Origin: Methylotenera sp.
GTDB taxonomy: Bacteria; Pseudomonadota; Gammaproteobacteria; Burkholderiales; Methylophilaceae
Assembly: GCF_029946165.1 (NCBI RefSeq)
Contig: NZ_JAQSDZ010000005.1
Coordinates: forward strand, 62,001 to 126,000
Reading direction: 5' to 3'
DNA: 64,000 nucleotides
A program made the position numbers and the translations under genes. This document shows, piece after piece, positions 9,074 through 18,540 of the stretch (within the stretch, counting starts at the first letter, position 1; each line of letters opens with the position of its first letter). The notes beneath the pieces are model-generated. The model was not told where the DNA came from, ran no database searches, and worked only from the letters and a program-made list of their open reading frames with translations.

Positions 9074-10140
9074 TAGTTAATCAACATGCCTTCGCAAGCT
9101 CTTTGGTTGGTGGTGTAGATAATGCCAGCGCGGCAGAAAAAAATATAAGCGAAATATTAACGCATGTTTTCAAACACGCTGCGCCGCATAAGGCTGTGGT
9201 TGTGTTTGATACAGCATGCGAGTTGGCTAACGCTTTGACGCAAGCCTATAGAAATTGCCTGCCAGAGGCACATTTTGTAGACTTTGATAAACACACGCCC
9301 GTTGAGGTGTTAGCGGTATTGGCTGATTTGACAGAGTCAGATTTAGTGGTGCTTGTTCAATCTACCAACTTCAGGCTGGAAGCTTTTCGCATTCGGGTTG
9401 AGCTATTCAAACGCGGCCTCAAAGTCATTGAGCATCCACATTTAAGCCGTATGGTCGGTGCAGAAGTTGGATATTACATTGACGCTTTAGCCTACGACCC
9501 ACAATATTTTCGCGGTGTAGGTGAACAATTGAAAGCTATTATCAATCAAGCACAGACTGGTTGTATAGATAGTGGCGGTGATGCGTTTCCTGAGGCTCGC
9601 TTAATGATTGGTTCTGCCTTCGAATCAGCCAAACTCAATGTGGGTGATTACAGTGAGATGCCAAATGTAGGTGGGCAATTTCCTATTGGCGAAGTATTTA
9701 CCGAAGCGCGTGATTTAGAAGCCGTGAATGGACGCGTACGAATTTTTGCTTTTGGTGACACACAATATAAGGTTAACCGCCCAGCCATTCCTATCACTTT
9801 GATTGTTGAACGCGGACAAGTGGTCGCCACTGAAGATAGCACGCCACAGTTTGATGCGGTTTTAGCTAATATTCGTGCGGACGAGCAAGTGGTTTGGTTA
9901 CGCGAAATTGGCTTTGGCTTAAATCGCGCTTTTAGCAAAGATCGTAGTGTGAGCGACATTGGCAGTTATGAGCGCATGTGCGGCGTGCATTTGTCATTAG
10001 GCGCCAAACATGGTATTTACGGCAAACCAAACTTTAAGCGCGGTGACGGAAAATATCACATAGATGTATTTGCCGTGACTGAGCGAGTCACTTTAGACGA
10101 GCAAGTGGTTTATCGTGATGGCGCTTGGTGCGTGGGCTAG
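9070..10140 (+). CDS. M29 (aminopeptidase T)-like protein, function uncertain
   Basis: A 356-residue protein whose C-terminal half resembles the metal-binding region of M29 aminopeptidases. EIGFGLN, ERMCGVHLSLGAKHGIYG and HIDVF are spaced as the Glu, Glu/His and His-Asp metal ligands of that family. The N-terminal half (VVVFDTACELANALTQAY, LVVLVQSTNF) fits the family's nucleotide-fold-like domain. I infer a TTG start that overlaps the arsC stop (TTGA); no ribosome binding site is visible, so translation would depend on coupling to arsC. Its role next to arsenic genes is unknown, and the true start could be further downstream. Confidence 0.6.
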   Translation: MIVNQHAFASSLVGGVDNASAAEKNISEILTHVFKHAAPHKAVVVFDTACELANALTQAYRNCLPEAHFVDFDKHTPVEVLAVLADLTESDLVVLVQSTNFRLEAFRIRVELFKRGLKVIEHPHLSRMVGAEVGYYIDALAYDPQYFRGVGEQLKAIINQAQTGCIDSGGDAFPEARLMIGSAFESAKLNVGDYSEMPNVGGQFPIGEVFTEARDLEAVNGRVRIFAFGDTQYKVNRPAIPITLIVERGQVVATEDSTPQFDAVLANIRADEQVVWLREIGFGLNRAFSKDRSVSDIGSYERMCGVHLSLGAKHGIYGKPNFKRGDGKYHIDVFAVTERVTLDEQVVYRDGAWCVG

Positions 10141-10165
10141 ACTAAAAGTAGGGGTTGTTTTGCTG

Positions 10166-10171
10166 TATAAT
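10166..10171 (+). promoter_or_regulatory. Candidate -10 of the prfB-lysS promoter
   Basis: TATAAT lies 42 bp before the prfB ATG. The corresponding -35 (about TAAAAG) is poor, so this is a probable but unproven promoter. Confidence 0.4.
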
Positions 10172-10212
10172 GTGCGCTTTCAATAGCACCGCAAGTCATT
10201 GTAGAAATCATT

Positions 10213-11317
10213 ATGGAAGCTGAACAACTCAATATTATCGCTAATCGTTTAATCGATTTAGCCGAACGCAATCAATCCCTTAGGGGGTATCTTTGACTTT
10301 GAGACCAAGTCTCAGCGTCTAGAAGAAGTCAATGGTTTGTTGGAAGACCCCAAAGTTTGGGATGACAACAAAAAAAGCCAGGAATTAGGTAGAGAAAAGC
10401 GCGCATTAGAGCTTGTAGTTAATAATTTACAATCCGTTGAAAGCAGCTTAAATGATAGCCGCGAGCTATTTGAAATGGCGCGCGAAGAAAATGACGACGA
10501 AACCTTACTAAGCGTAGATACTGATTCGCTAGCAGTAGAAAAACAAGTGGCCGAAATGGAATTCCGCCGCATGTTTTCTGGCGAGTTAGATTCGAATAAT
10601 TGCTTTATTGAATTTCAATCAGGCAGTGGTGGTACAGAAGCGCAAGATTGGGCGGCCATGCTGCTGCGTATGTATTTACGTTATTGCGAACGCAAAGGCT
10701 TTAAGGTGGAAGTGCTAGAAGAGTCTGATGGCGATGTAGCAGGCATTAAAGGCGCATCTATTAAAGTCACTGGTGACTATGCTTATGGCACATTAAGAAC
10801 CGAAAATGGCGTGCATCGCTTAGTGCGTAAATCGCCGTTTGATAGTAACGCCAAACGCCATACTTCATTTGCTAGCGTGCAGATTTTCCCAGAAGTCGAT
10901 GATTCGATTCAAATTGATATTAACCCAGCCGATCTGCGCATTGATACTTATCGCGCCAGTGGTGCGGGTGGTCAGCACATTAATAAAACCGATTCTGCTG
11001 TGCGTATTACGCATATTCCAACTAATACCGTGGTGCAATGTCAAAACGACCGCTCACAACATCGTAACCGTGATGAAGCGATGAATATGCTAAAAGGCGC
11101 GCTGTATAACCTAGAACTAAATAAGCGCAATGCCGACAAACAAGCGCTTGAAGATGCTAAAACTGATATTGGTTGGGGGCATCAAATCAGGTCTTACGTG
11201 CTAGACCAAGGCCGCATTAAAGATTTACGTACCAATGTAGAAATTGGTAATACGCAAGGCGTGCTTGATGGCGACCTTGACCCATTTATACAAGTCAGTT
11301 TGAAGCAGGGAGTCTAA
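10213..11317 (+). CDS. prfB: Peptide chain release factor 2, with programmed +1 frameshift
   Basis: RF2 releases the peptide at UGA and UAA codons. ATG 10213 opens a 27-codon frame ending in CTT TGA C. A +1 shift at that codon (skipping T10294) joins it to the long frame from 10295, giving 367 residues. The site has the classic Shine-Dalgarno-like AGGGGG and slippery CTT before TGA, so RF2 regulates its own synthesis. The main frame carries the stop-recognition tripeptide SPF ([13 protein letters not shown]) and the catalytic GGQ loop ([15 protein letters not shown]). lysS follows directly, as in many proteobacteria. Confidence 0.97.
10281..10297 (+). promoter_or_regulatory. RF2 programmed frameshift signal
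   Basis: The stretch tagggggtatctttgac contains the internal Shine-Dalgarno AGGGGG, the slippery CTT codon and the in-frame TGA (10294-10296) followed by C, a poor termination context. It is nearly identical to the E. coli prfB site. Confidence 0.95.
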
Positions 11318-11319
11318 GA

Positions 11320-12864
11320 ATGAATAATCAAGAGAAGAGTCAGCAAATTAGTGAAGTTGTTGCCGTAGACGAAAACCACGTTATCGCCGAGCGTCGTGAA
11401 AAGCTAAAATCAATTCGTGAAGCCACTGGTGGCGTAGCGTTTCCTAATGATTTTAAGCCGCAACATAAAGCAGCTGACTTAATCGCGGCCTATGCTAATC
11501 AAGAAAATGAAGCATTTGAAGCAACACCAGTTAACGTTGTAGTAGCTGGCCGTATGATGTTGAAACGCGTGATGGGTAAGGCAAGTTTTGCGACCATACA
11601 AGATGGCAGCGGCGCAAATGCAGGTAGCCGTATTCAGCTGTATGTAGCTAAAGACATGATTAGCGAAGAAATCTACGAGCAATTTAAACATTGGGATTTG
11701 GGCGACTTTTTAGGAGCGACTGGTCATTTGTTTAAAACTAAAACGGGTGAGCTTTCAATTAAAGTCACTGAAATTCGTTTGCTGACAAAATCTTTACGTC
11801 CATTGCCAGAAAAATTCCACGGTTTGCAAGACCAAGAGGTTAAATATCGTCAGCGTTACGTTGACTTAATTACCTCAGAAGAAACGCGTGCGACTTTTGT
11901 GGCACGTAGCAAAGTGGTTTCTGCCATTCGTAACTTTATGATTGAAAATGAATTCTTAGAAGTTGAAACGCCGATGTTGCACCCGATTCCAGGTGGCGCC
12001 TCTGCTAAGCCATTCATTACGCACCACAATGCTTTAGATATGCAAATGTATATGCGTATTGCTCCAGAGCTGTATTTGAAACGCCTTGTTGTGGGTGGTT
12101 TTGAGCGTGTGTTTGAGGTAAACCGTAACTTCCGTAACGAAGGTTTGAGCGTTCGTCATAACCCAGAATTTACCATGATGGAGTTCTATGCGGCTTATAC
12201 CGACTACCAATGGTTAATGGACTTTACGGAAAACTGTATTCGCACCGCAGCTATTGCGGCGCGCGGCACCGCAGTGTTGGAGTATCAAGGTCGCGAGTTG
12301 GATTTAAGCAAGCCATTTCAACGCTTAACCATTGTAGGTGCAATTCAAAAATATGCCCCGCAATACATGCTTGAGCAGTTAAATGATGAAGCGTTCTTAC
12401 GTGCTGAAATTCTTAAACACGGTACAAAACCATTTGACCATGCAGGTTTAGGTGCATTGCAATTAGCCTTGTTTGAAGAAACCGCAGAAAGCCAATTGTG
12501 GGAACCAACTTATATTATTGACTACCCAGTGGAAGTTTCGCCGCTGGCACGTGCATCCGACAAAAACCCAGAAATCACAGAGCGTTTTGAATTGTTTGTG
12601 ACTGGTCGCGAAATTGCCAATGGCTTCAGTGAGTTGAATGATGCCGAAGACCAAGCGGCACGCTTCCATGCGCAAATGAAAGCTAAAGAGGCGGGTGACC
12701 ATGAAGCCATGTTCTATGATGCAGACTTTATTCGCGCTTTAGAATACGGCATGCCACCAGCAGGCGGTTGTGGTATCGGCATCGACCGTTTAGTGATGAT
12801 GATTACTGACAGCGCAAGTATCCGTGATGTGATTTTGTTTCCTCATATGCGCGTTGAAAGTTAG
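11320..12864 (+). CDS. lysS: Lysyl-tRNA synthetase, class II
   Basis: Charges tRNA-Lys in the cytoplasm. The 514 residues comprise an OB-fold anticodon-binding domain (about 60-180, with [21 protein letters not shown]) and a class II catalytic core. The core has motif 2 ([20 protein letters not shown]) and motif 3 ([12 protein letters not shown]). Length and motifs are standard. The start lies 2 bp after the prfB stop, and its AGGGAG ribosome binding site is inside the end of prfB. Confidence 0.98.
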   Translation: MNNQEKSQQISEVVAVDENHVIAERREKLKSIREATGGVAFPNDFKPQHKAADLIAAYANQENEAFEATPVNVVVAGRMMLKRVMGKASFATIQDGSGANAGSRIQLYVAKDMISEEIYEQFKHWDLGDFLGATGHLFKTKTGELSIKVTEIRLLTKSLRPLPEKFHGLQDQEVKYRQRYVDLITSEETRATFVARSKVVSAIRNFMIENEFLEVETPMLHPIPGGASAKPFITHHNALDMQMYMRIAPELYLKRLVVGGFERVFEVNRNFRNEGLSVRHNPEFTMMEFYAAYTDYQWLMDFTENCIRTAAIAARGTAVLEYQGRELDLSKPFQRLTIVGAIQKYAPQYMLEQLNDEAFLRAEILKHGTKPFDHAGLGALQLALFEETAESQLWEPTYIIDYPVEVSPLARASDKNPEITERFELFVTGREIANGFSELNDAEDQAARFHAQMKAKEAGDHEAMFYDADFIRALEYGMPPAGGCGIGIDRLVMMITDSASIRDVILFPHMRVES

Positions 12865-12870
12865 CATTAT

Positions 12871-12959
12871 GTAGGAGCGGCTTATAGCCTCGAACAACCC
12901 AAGCAACAAATTTCAGTGTGCAGGATATCTCTGCATTCGGGGCTAGAAGCCCCTCCTAC
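12871..12959. repeat. REP-like palindromic element, degenerate copy
   Basis: GTAGGAGCGGCTTATAGCCTCGAA at the left and GCATTCGGGGCTAGAAGCCCCTCCTAC at the right form an imperfect inverted pair; each arm is itself palindromic. The same arms recur, perfectly paired, at 15296-15359. The layout (two inverted REPs around a short spacer) resembles REP doublets or BIMEs. Confidence 0.8.
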
Positions 12960-12971
12960 AAAAACCTAAAA

Positions 12972-13006
12972 AACGCCTATTAGTGAAATCTAATAGGCGT
13001 TTTTTT
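12972..13006 (+). terminator. Rho-independent terminator after lysS
   Basis: AACGCCTATTAG pairs with CTAATAGGCGTT around TGAAAT and is followed by a run of T. It closes the prfB-lysS transcript upstream of the porin promoter. Confidence 0.9.
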
Positions 13007-13053
13007 GTTGTAAAAATACAACGTAATAATCATTTATTTTGATAAATATAGCT

Positions 13054-13087
13054 CTGTCATCAAATTGTAATACTGATATCGCAGAAT
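13054..13087 (+). promoter_or_regulatory. Pho-box-like operator and promoter of the porin gene
   Basis: CTGTCAT (13054-13060) and TTGTAAT (13065-13071) are spaced by 11 bp and match the PhoB consensus at about 15 of 19 positions. CAGAAT (13082-13087) lies about 9-10 bp downstream as a possible -10. The start codon is 55 bp beyond, with an AAGGGG ribosome binding site. The arrangement mirrors that before pstS. Confidence 0.7.
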
Positions 13088-13142
13088 CCGTCTTGTTGAA
13101 AAAACGCAGTAAATAATTATTAAATTGACAAGGGGTTTTTAA

Positions 13143-14522
13143 ATGAGTTACAAATTACAAAGCTTGGTTGCTGCAACACTTGCTGGATCATTAATGTTAA
13201 GTGTTGGTACTAATGCAATGGCTGATTCAACAGATGAACTTGTAGGTGCATTAGTTGCTAAAGGCGTGTTGACGGATGAAGAAGGCGCCTTGTTAATGAA
13301 GGGGCGTGCTAGTGAAAAAGAAGCTGCTGAGAAGAAGGCTAGAAGTAATCCAACATTAGAGGTTGGTAAAAAAGGCTTGGTAGTTAAAGGCGCTGATGGT
13401 GACTTTAGTATCAAGCTAGGTGGTCGTATGCATGCAGATTATTCAAGCCACTCTGGTGATGAATCATTGAAAGGTGGGAAAGAAGCTGTTGACGGTACAG
13501 AGATTCGTCGTGGCCGTATTGCATTGAGTGGCACTGTATACAATGACTTTGACTACATGATTGAAACTGACTTTGGCGGCGATAAGGTTTCTATCAAAGA
13601 TTTATTTATGGTTTACCATGGCTTCAATGCTCCTATGGAGCTAACTGTAGGTCATCAAAAACATGCGATGAGCATGGAGGTTCAAGAGAGTTCAAACGAT
13701 ATTATGTTCACTGAACGCTCATTAGTAACTGCATTAACACTACCATATTTTGACCGTGCTATTGGCGTTAACATGAAAGGTTATGGTAAGGACTGGCATG
13801 TTAACGCTGGCCTGTACGGTGACTCTATGGCGAATGGTGCTTCAAACAAAGATGAGGGACATGGTTTTGGTGTCCGTGGTACATACGCCTTAATAAATGA
13901 AGCGGATAAAGTATTGCATGTAGGCGCCAACTATGGATATCGTAAAGTGTCTGAAGATAATTTGGCTAATGGTAAAACAACGGAATTTAGTTATAAAACT
14001 ACCAATTTATCAAGCCTGAAGTTAGTAGATGCTAAGTTTACTAATATGGACGATGTGAAAACAGGTATTGTTGAATTGGCAGCGATGTATGGCCCACTTT
14101 CTTTCCAAAGTGAATATGCTAAATCAACGGTTTCAAGAACAACTGGTTCAGATGTTGATTTTGACGCGTTTTATGCACAAGTTGGTTACACGTTAACAGG
14201 TGAGTCACGTACTTATAAGGGCTCTGATGGTGAGTTCAAACGCTTAGTACCAAAAAGTAAGTTTAGTTTAAAAAATGGTACGTGGGGTGCTTGGGAAGTG
14301 GCAGCTCGCTATGATCAAGCTGATTTAGAAGATGACAATGTTACAGGTGGTGAGCAAAAAAGAATGTCAGTTTCTTTAAACTGGTACTTAAATGAGGATG
14401 TACGTCTATTGGCTGGCTACACTAAGGCATTTGAATTGGATGGTGGCGCTTTGACCAAAGCTGATGGTAAGTATGCAGATGACATTGATGTCTACACTGT
14501 AAGAGCACAGTGGGCATTCTAA
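13143..14522 (+). CDS. OprP/OprO-family phosphate-selective porin
   Basis: An outer-membrane beta-barrel channel of the phosphate-selective porin O/P family. The 459 residues start with a signal peptide ending near AMA, followed by a short coiled segment rich in Lys and Glu (about 35-75). The barrel begins with FSIKLGGRMHADY and contains the family-typical EIRRGRIALSGTVYNDFDYMIETDF and ERSLVTALTLPYFDRAIGV, ending in a C-terminal aromatic (WAF). The anion preference is inferred from family and from the Pho-box-like site upstream; some members carry pyrophosphate or polyphosphate. Confidence 0.88.
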   Translation: MSYKLQSLVAATLAGSLMLSVGTNAMADSTDELVGALVAKGVLTDEEGALLMKGRASEKEAAEKKARSNPTLEVGKKGLVVKGADGDFSIKLGGRMHADYSSHSGDESLKGGKEAVDGTEIRRGRIALSGTVYNDFDYMIETDFGGDKVSIKDLFMVYHGFNAPMELTVGHQKHAMSMEVQESSNDIMFTERSLVTALTLPYFDRAIGVNMKGYGKDWHVNAGLYGDSMANGASNKDEGHGFGVRGTYALINEADKVLHVGANYGYRKVSEDNLANGKTTEFSYKTTNLSSLKLVDAKFTNMDDVKTGIVELAAMYGPLSFQSEYAKSTVSRTTGSDVDFDAFYAQVGYTLTGESRTYKGSDGEFKRLVPKSKFSLKNGTWGAWEVAARYDQADLEDDNVTGGEQKRMSVSLNWYLNEDVRLLAGYTKAFELDGGALTKADGKYADDIDVYTVRAQWAF

Positions 14523-14597
14523 AAAAGAGACTGTAAAGAATCTATTTTAGTAGTTTGTATTAGTTCCCATTTACTCAGACAGTTCAATTGCAAAGGT

Positions 14598-14660
14598 GAG
14601 CGTTACCGAGTTTGATATGGATGTTGAATCCGTAATCAAACTTAAAGAAAGGTAACGCTC
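14598..14660 (+). promoter_or_regulatory. Leader inverted repeat of the transposase remnant
   Basis: GAGCGTTACC (14598-14607) pairs perfectly with GGTAACGCTC (14651-14660), and inside them TTTGAT pairs with ATCAAA. The right arm carries the GG of the ribosome binding site (AAAGG) and ends right at the transposase ATG. The hairpin would hide the start in transcripts entering from outside, a known way for insertion sequences to limit transposase synthesis. Confidence 0.6.
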
Positions 14661-14863
14661 ATGTTGCATACTCACATCCAAATCATTAAACATAAGCAGG
14701 ATTACTTAATCTTGCTTTAGAACTACAAAACGTTTCAAAAGCCTGCAAAATTATGGATGTCTCAAGAGACACGTTCTATCGCTATCAAGAACTGGTTGAA
14801 ACCGATGGATTTGTAGGGCTCATCAATCGTTATAAACGAAAAACGAGTGCCCAATCTAACTAG
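14661..14863 (+). pseudogene. IS481-type transposase remnant (N-terminal helix-turn-helix)
   Basis: The reading frame opens at ATG 14661 (HTHIQIIKHKQDYL), breaks by a one-base shift near 14710, then continues as LALELQNVSKACKIMDVSRD and TFYRYQELVETDGFVGLINR up to a TAG at 14861. This is the N-terminal helix-turn-helix of IS481/IS3-like transposases. The DDE catalytic domain is missing, so the element is dead. No second terminal repeat or target duplication was recognised. The remaining 70 bp before fdx hold nothing identifiable. Confidence 0.8.
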
Positions 14864-14937
14864 GTGCTGGAATTCGACTGCATAAGTGATGACAGCTTCA
14901 CCGCTAGTAATGAATCACGAGCTAAACAGATTAAGGC

Positions 14938-15279
14938 CTAGCGATGGCCTTCTTTTGCCATATTAATTGAGTACTTAGGTATTTCAACCACTAAATCCTC
15001 TTTACCAACCAGTGCTTGGCAAGATAAGCGCGAGTTGGGTTCTAATCCCCAAGCCTTATCCAGCAAATCATCTTCTTGGTCGTTTGAAGGGTTAAGAGAT
15101 TTAAAACCTTCGCGCACAATCACATGGCAAGTGGTGCAGGCACATGCTTGGTCGCAAGCATGGTCTATATCAATATGGTTATTAAGCAATACATCGCATA
15201 TCGACTCGCCTGTTTTAGCTTCAATCGCTGCACCATCTGGGCAGAGTTCAACATGAGGCAGTATGATTATTTGTGGCAT
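14938..15279 (-). CDS. fdx: ISC-system [2Fe-2S] ferredoxin
   Basis: Supplies electrons for iron-sulfur cluster assembly on IscU. The 113-residue protein has the ligand pattern C42, C48, C51 (HACDQACACTTCHV) and C87 (RLSCQAL), typical of adrenodoxin-like ISC ferredoxins. It is the last gene of the isc set and is separated from hscA by a REP-like palindrome. An AAGGGAAAA site precedes the ATG. No iscX gene is seen after it; an IS remnant is there instead. Confidence 0.96.
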   Translation of the reverse strand: MPQIIILPHVELCPDGAAIEAKTGESICDVLLNNHIDIDHACDQACACTTCHVIVREGFKSLNPSNDQEDDLLDKAWGLEPNSRLSCQALVGKEDLVVEIPKYSINMAKEGHR

Positions 15280-15295
15280 GTGTTTTCCCTTTTTT

Positions 15296-15359
15296 GTAGG
15301 AGCGGCTTTTAGCCGCGAATGTATTCAAGAAAGCATTCGCGGCTAAAAGCCGCTCCTAC
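15296..15359. repeat. REP-like palindromic element, perfect inverted pair
   Basis: The left arm (15296-15321) and the right arm (15334-15359) are perfectly complementary over 26 bases around a 12-base spacer. Each arm contains the internal palindrome CGGCTTTTAGCCG. The element fills the gap between fdx and hscA and its outer edge supplies the TAG stop codon of hscA. A degenerate copy lies at 12871-12959. Confidence 0.85.
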
Positions 15360-17245
15360 AGGTTAATTGAATCTAAGTTCTTGCCGCTTAATGCATGACT
15401 CACGCTTGCATTCATTCGCGCTGCGGCAAATGCTTCGGTGGCATGGTTCAAAGCATCTACGGCTTTGTTAATAGCATCAGCATCTTCGGCTTGGCTTACC
15501 GTTTGCAGGTTTTGTATTTCAGTTTCTATTGTTTGCTTTTCATTATCACTAATTAGATGGCTATCTGCATTTAATGCCAGTGTGACTGAGTTAATAATGG
15601 CACCTGCAGAAACGCGGGCTTCTGCCAGCATACGCGCTTTCTTGTCAGCCTCTGCACTGCCAAATGATGATTTCAGCATACGCGTGATTTCATCTTCACT
15701 CAATCCATATGACGGTTTAACCACTACATGCGCTTCAACACCGTTGGTTTGTTCGCGAGCGCTGACTGAAAGTAAGCCGTCTGCATCCACCTGAAAAGTC
15801 ACACGTATGCGAGCTGCGCCAGCCGCCATAGGTGGAATGCCGCGTAGCTCAAAACGTGCTAACGAACGGCAATCTGCGACCAGCTCACGTTCACCTTGCA
15901 CCACTTGTATGCTCATGGCGGTTTGACCATCTTTGTAGGTAGTGAAGTCTTGCGCGCGTGCAATTGGCAACGTGCTGTTGCGAGGAATAATTCTTTCTAC
16001 CAAGCCGCCCATGGTTTCTAAGCCTAAAGAAAGCGGAGTCACATCTAGTAGCAATAAATCATCTTCACTGCGATTGCCTATTAAAGCATTGGCTTGAATG
16101 GCTGCGCCAAGTGCCACCACTTTATCTGGATCTAAATTGGTCAGAGGTGTTTGTTTAAAGTACTCTTCAACAGCATGTCTTACTTGTGGCATGCGGGTAG
16201 CGCCACCTACCAGCACAACGCCTTCAATATCTTCTAATGTAAGACCCGCGTCACGCATAGCTTTGCGTGTAGGTGCGAGTGTTTTAATCACTAACTGTTG
16301 CGTGAACTCTACAAATTGCGTTGCGCTGATTGTTATATCTACTAAAGTACCAGTACTTAAACGACATACAATTTGCGCTTCATGGTTATCTGTTAACCAT
16401 TCTTTTGCTTGACGTGCTTTGGTGAGTAACAAGCGAGTGTCGTTCTCATTGAGTGGACTAAAATTATTAGTAGTTTCTCTAATTCTGTCTAATACCCAGC
16501 AATAAATACGGTGGTCAAAATCATCACCGCCAAGCGCAGAATCACCATTGGTGGCAAGTACTTCAAACACGCCTTTAGTCAGTTTAAGAATGGACACATC
16601 AAACGTGCCGCCACCTAAATCATAAATAACAAAGGTACCTTCTGCAGCATTGTCCAAGCCATAAGCCACGGCAGCAGCAGTAGGTTCATTGAGTAGGCGT
16701 AATACATTTAAACCCGCTAATCGCGCGGCATCTTTTGTGGCTTGGCGTTGTGCATCGTCAAAGTAGGCGGGCACGGTAATCACTACGCCCATTAAGTCGC
16801 CACCTAGCGACTTTTCAGCACGCGCTTTAAGTGTCTTCAGAATTTCTGCGGAGATTTCTACGGGTGTTTTTAAACCAGCGCGAGTTTGAATTTGCAATAA
16901 TTTGGTTGAGTCAGAGCTATCAACAAAGTTATATGGAATGTGCGCTCTATCAGCAATATCTTTTAGACTACGCCCCATAAATCGCTTGGCTGAGGCAATG
17001 GTATTCACTGGGTCTGCACTCTGCTGTGCTTGCGCATCATGCCCAACAACCACTTCACCTTCTGGCATATAACGCACTACAGAAGGTAATAGCGCATGGC
17101 CATGTTCATCTTGTAATACAGTCGCCATGCCACTTTTTACCGTAGCTACTAGAGAGTTTGTCGTGCCTAAGTCTATTCCAACCGCCAACTTGTGTTGGTG
17201 TGGTGCGGCGCTCATGCCAGGTTCGGATATTTGCAGTAATGCCAT
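15356..17245 (-). CDS. hscA: Fe-S assembly Hsp70 chaperone HscA
   Basis: A specialised Hsp70 that, with HscB, releases clusters from IscU to target proteins. The 629 residues comprise the ATPase domain ([42 protein letters not shown]) and a substrate-binding domain ([17 protein letters not shown]). The length and lack of a long acidic tail suit HscA rather than DnaK. It starts 1 bp after hscB. The stop codon TAG is contributed by the adjacent REP-like element (codons AAC CTG TAG), so the C-terminus was set or trimmed by that insertion. Confidence 0.97.
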   Translation of the reverse strand: MALLQISEPGMSAAPHQHKLAVGIDLGTTNSLVATVKSGMATVLQDEHGHALLPSVVRYMPEGEVVVGHDAQAQQSADPVNTIASAKRFMGRSLKDIADRAHIPYNFVDSSDSTKLLQIQTRAGLKTPVEISAEILKTLKARAEKSLGGDLMGVVITVPAYFDDAQRQATKDAARLAGLNVLRLLNEPTAAAVAYGLDNAAEGTFVIYDLGGGTFDVSILKLTKGVFEVLATNGDSALGGDDFDHRIYCWVLDRIRETTNNFSPLNENDTRLLLTKARQAKEWLTDNHEAQIVCRLSTGTLVDITISATQFVEFTQQLVIKTLAPTRKAMRDAGLTLEDIEGVVLVGGATRMPQVRHAVEEYFKQTPLTNLDPDKVVALGAAIQANALIGNRSEDDLLLLDVTPLSLGLETMGGLVERIIPRNSTLPIARAQDFTTYKDGQTAMSIQVVQGERELVADCRSLARFELRGIPPMAAGAARIRVTFQVDADGLLSVSAREQTNGVEAHVVVKPSYGLSEDEITRMLKSSFGSAEADKKARMLAEARVSAGAIINSVTLALNADSHLISDNEKQTIETEIQNLQTVSQAEDADAINKAVDALNHATEAFAAARMNASVSHALSGKNLDSINL

Positions 17246-17246
17246 A

Positions 17247-17768
17247 TTAAATGTCTAATTGTTCAATTGCGCGGTTAATGTCTTCAGAGACTTTTTCCAT
17301 AAAAATCAGTTTTCGAGTAGCATCAGTGGCTGTGGCGTAATCCTTTTTCACATCAAGCAAACTGACTAGATTCTCTTGCAAACTTTTTGCTTCAACTCGA
17401 ATTTCAGCAAGTAAATTATCTAAAGCGTCTACATCTTTAGCTGAAACTGCATCTTCCGTAGCTTCTCGCCATTCCATTTGCTGCATTAAAAAGTCCATCG
17501 GCATAGCGGTATTAGTTTCGCTGATAGCAGTAATGCCCTGCAATTCTAATAGATATTTAGCGCGATTAGCTGGATTTTTAAGGCATTGGTAAGCTTCATT
17601 TGCTAGCGTTGCAAGTTGCATAGCACTTAGCTTTTCTGTCGCTGATGCCGTTAAAAATCTGTCTGGATGCGACTCAGATTGTATCTTACGGAAATTGCTT
17701 TCTAGTGTGGCTAGTTCAATATTAAAAATTGGGTTAAGACCAAACAACTCAAAATAATTCAAACTCAC
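17247..17768 (-). CDS. hscB: Fe-S assembly co-chaperone HscB
   Basis: A J-domain protein that brings IscU to HscA and stimulates its ATPase. The 173 residues start with the J-domain, whose HPD motif is at 34-36 (SHPDRFL), followed by the C-terminal helical IscU-binding domain ([10 protein letters not shown]). The length is the family standard. The gene overlaps iscA upstream by four bases and runs straight into hscA. Confidence 0.97.
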   Translation of the reverse strand: MSLNYFELFGLNPIFNIELATLESNFRKIQSESHPDRFLTASATEKLSAMQLATLANEAYQCLKNPANRAKYLLELQGITAISETNTAMPMDFLMQQMEWREATEDAVSAKDVDALDNLLAEIRVEAKSLQENLVSLLDVKKDYATATDATRKLIFMEKVSEDINRAIEQLDI

Positions 17769-18088
17769 ACTGTAAAGCTTTCACCGCAACCACACTCGTC
17801 TTTTACGTTGGGATTGTTAAACTTAAAGCCTTCATTTAAGCCTTCTTTGGTAAAGTCTAATTCTGTACCATCAATGTAAACAAGGCTTTTTGGGTCAACA
17901 ATCACTTTAACGCCGTGACTATCAAACGCGGTGTCTTCTGGATGCATCTCATCTACAAACTCCAGTGTATACGCCATGCCTGAACAGCCAGTGGTTTTAA
18001 CGCCCAAACGTAAGCCAATGCCTTTGCCGCGATTGGCAAGGAATTTTTCTACGCGATTAGCCGCGGTTTCTGTGAGTGATATTGCCAT
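17765..18088 (-). CDS. iscA: Iron-sulfur assembly A-type carrier IscA
   Basis: An A-type carrier delivering clusters mainly to [4Fe-4S] proteins. The 107 residues carry the three invariant cysteines C35 (TTGCSGMAY), C99 and C101 (DECGCGESF). It follows iscU by 4 bp and overlaps hscB by 4 bp, so the cluster is translated as a tight unit. Confidence 0.97.
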   Translation of the reverse strand: MAISLTETAANRVEKFLANRGKGIGLRLGVKTTGCSGMAYTLEFVDEMHPEDTAFDSHGVKVIVDPKSLVYIDGTELDFTKEGLNEGFKFNNPNVKDECGCGESFTV

Positions 18089-18092
18089 AATG

Positions 18093-18488
18093 CTATACAG
18101 TCTCTTTCGCTGCTTGTTTAGCTTTAATGTCAGCTACAGCCGCTTTAATTGCGTCTTCAGCCAATACAGAGCAGTGAATCTTTACTGGCGGTAACGCTAA
18201 TTCTTCAGCGATTTCTGAATTCTTAATCGCATAAGCTTCTTCAATAGTACGGCCTTTAAGCCACTCTGTTACCAAAGAGCTTGAGGCAATGGCTGAACCA
18301 CAACCGTAAGTTTTGAATTTAGCATCTTCAATAATGCCGTTATCATTCACTTTAATCATTAACTTCATTACATCGCCACAAGCTGGCGCGCCAACCATAC
18401 CAGTACCTACGTTTGGATCGTTTTTGTCTAACGTACCAACGTTGCGCGGGTTTTCGTAGTGATCTAAAACTTTATCTGAATATGCCAT
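18093..18488 (-). CDS. iscU: Iron-sulfur cluster scaffold IscU
   Basis: The scaffold on which clusters are built from IscS sulfur. The 131 residues hold the ligand cysteines C37, C63 and C106, D39 next to C37, and the LPPVK motif (99-103) that HscA recognises. It follows iscS after a 136-bp gap that contains a GC-rich hairpin element. Confidence 0.98.
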   Translation of the reverse strand: MAYSDKVLDHYENPRNVGTLDKNDPNVGTGMVGAPACGDVMKLMIKVNDNGIIEDAKFKTYGCGSAIASSSLVTEWLKGRTIEEAYAIKNSEIAEELALPPVKIHCSVLAEDAIKAAVADIKAKQAAKETV

Positions 18489-18540
18489 GATTCTTACTCC
18501 TTAAGTATTCTTTTCAAATTGCAAATGTGCACTATTTTTT

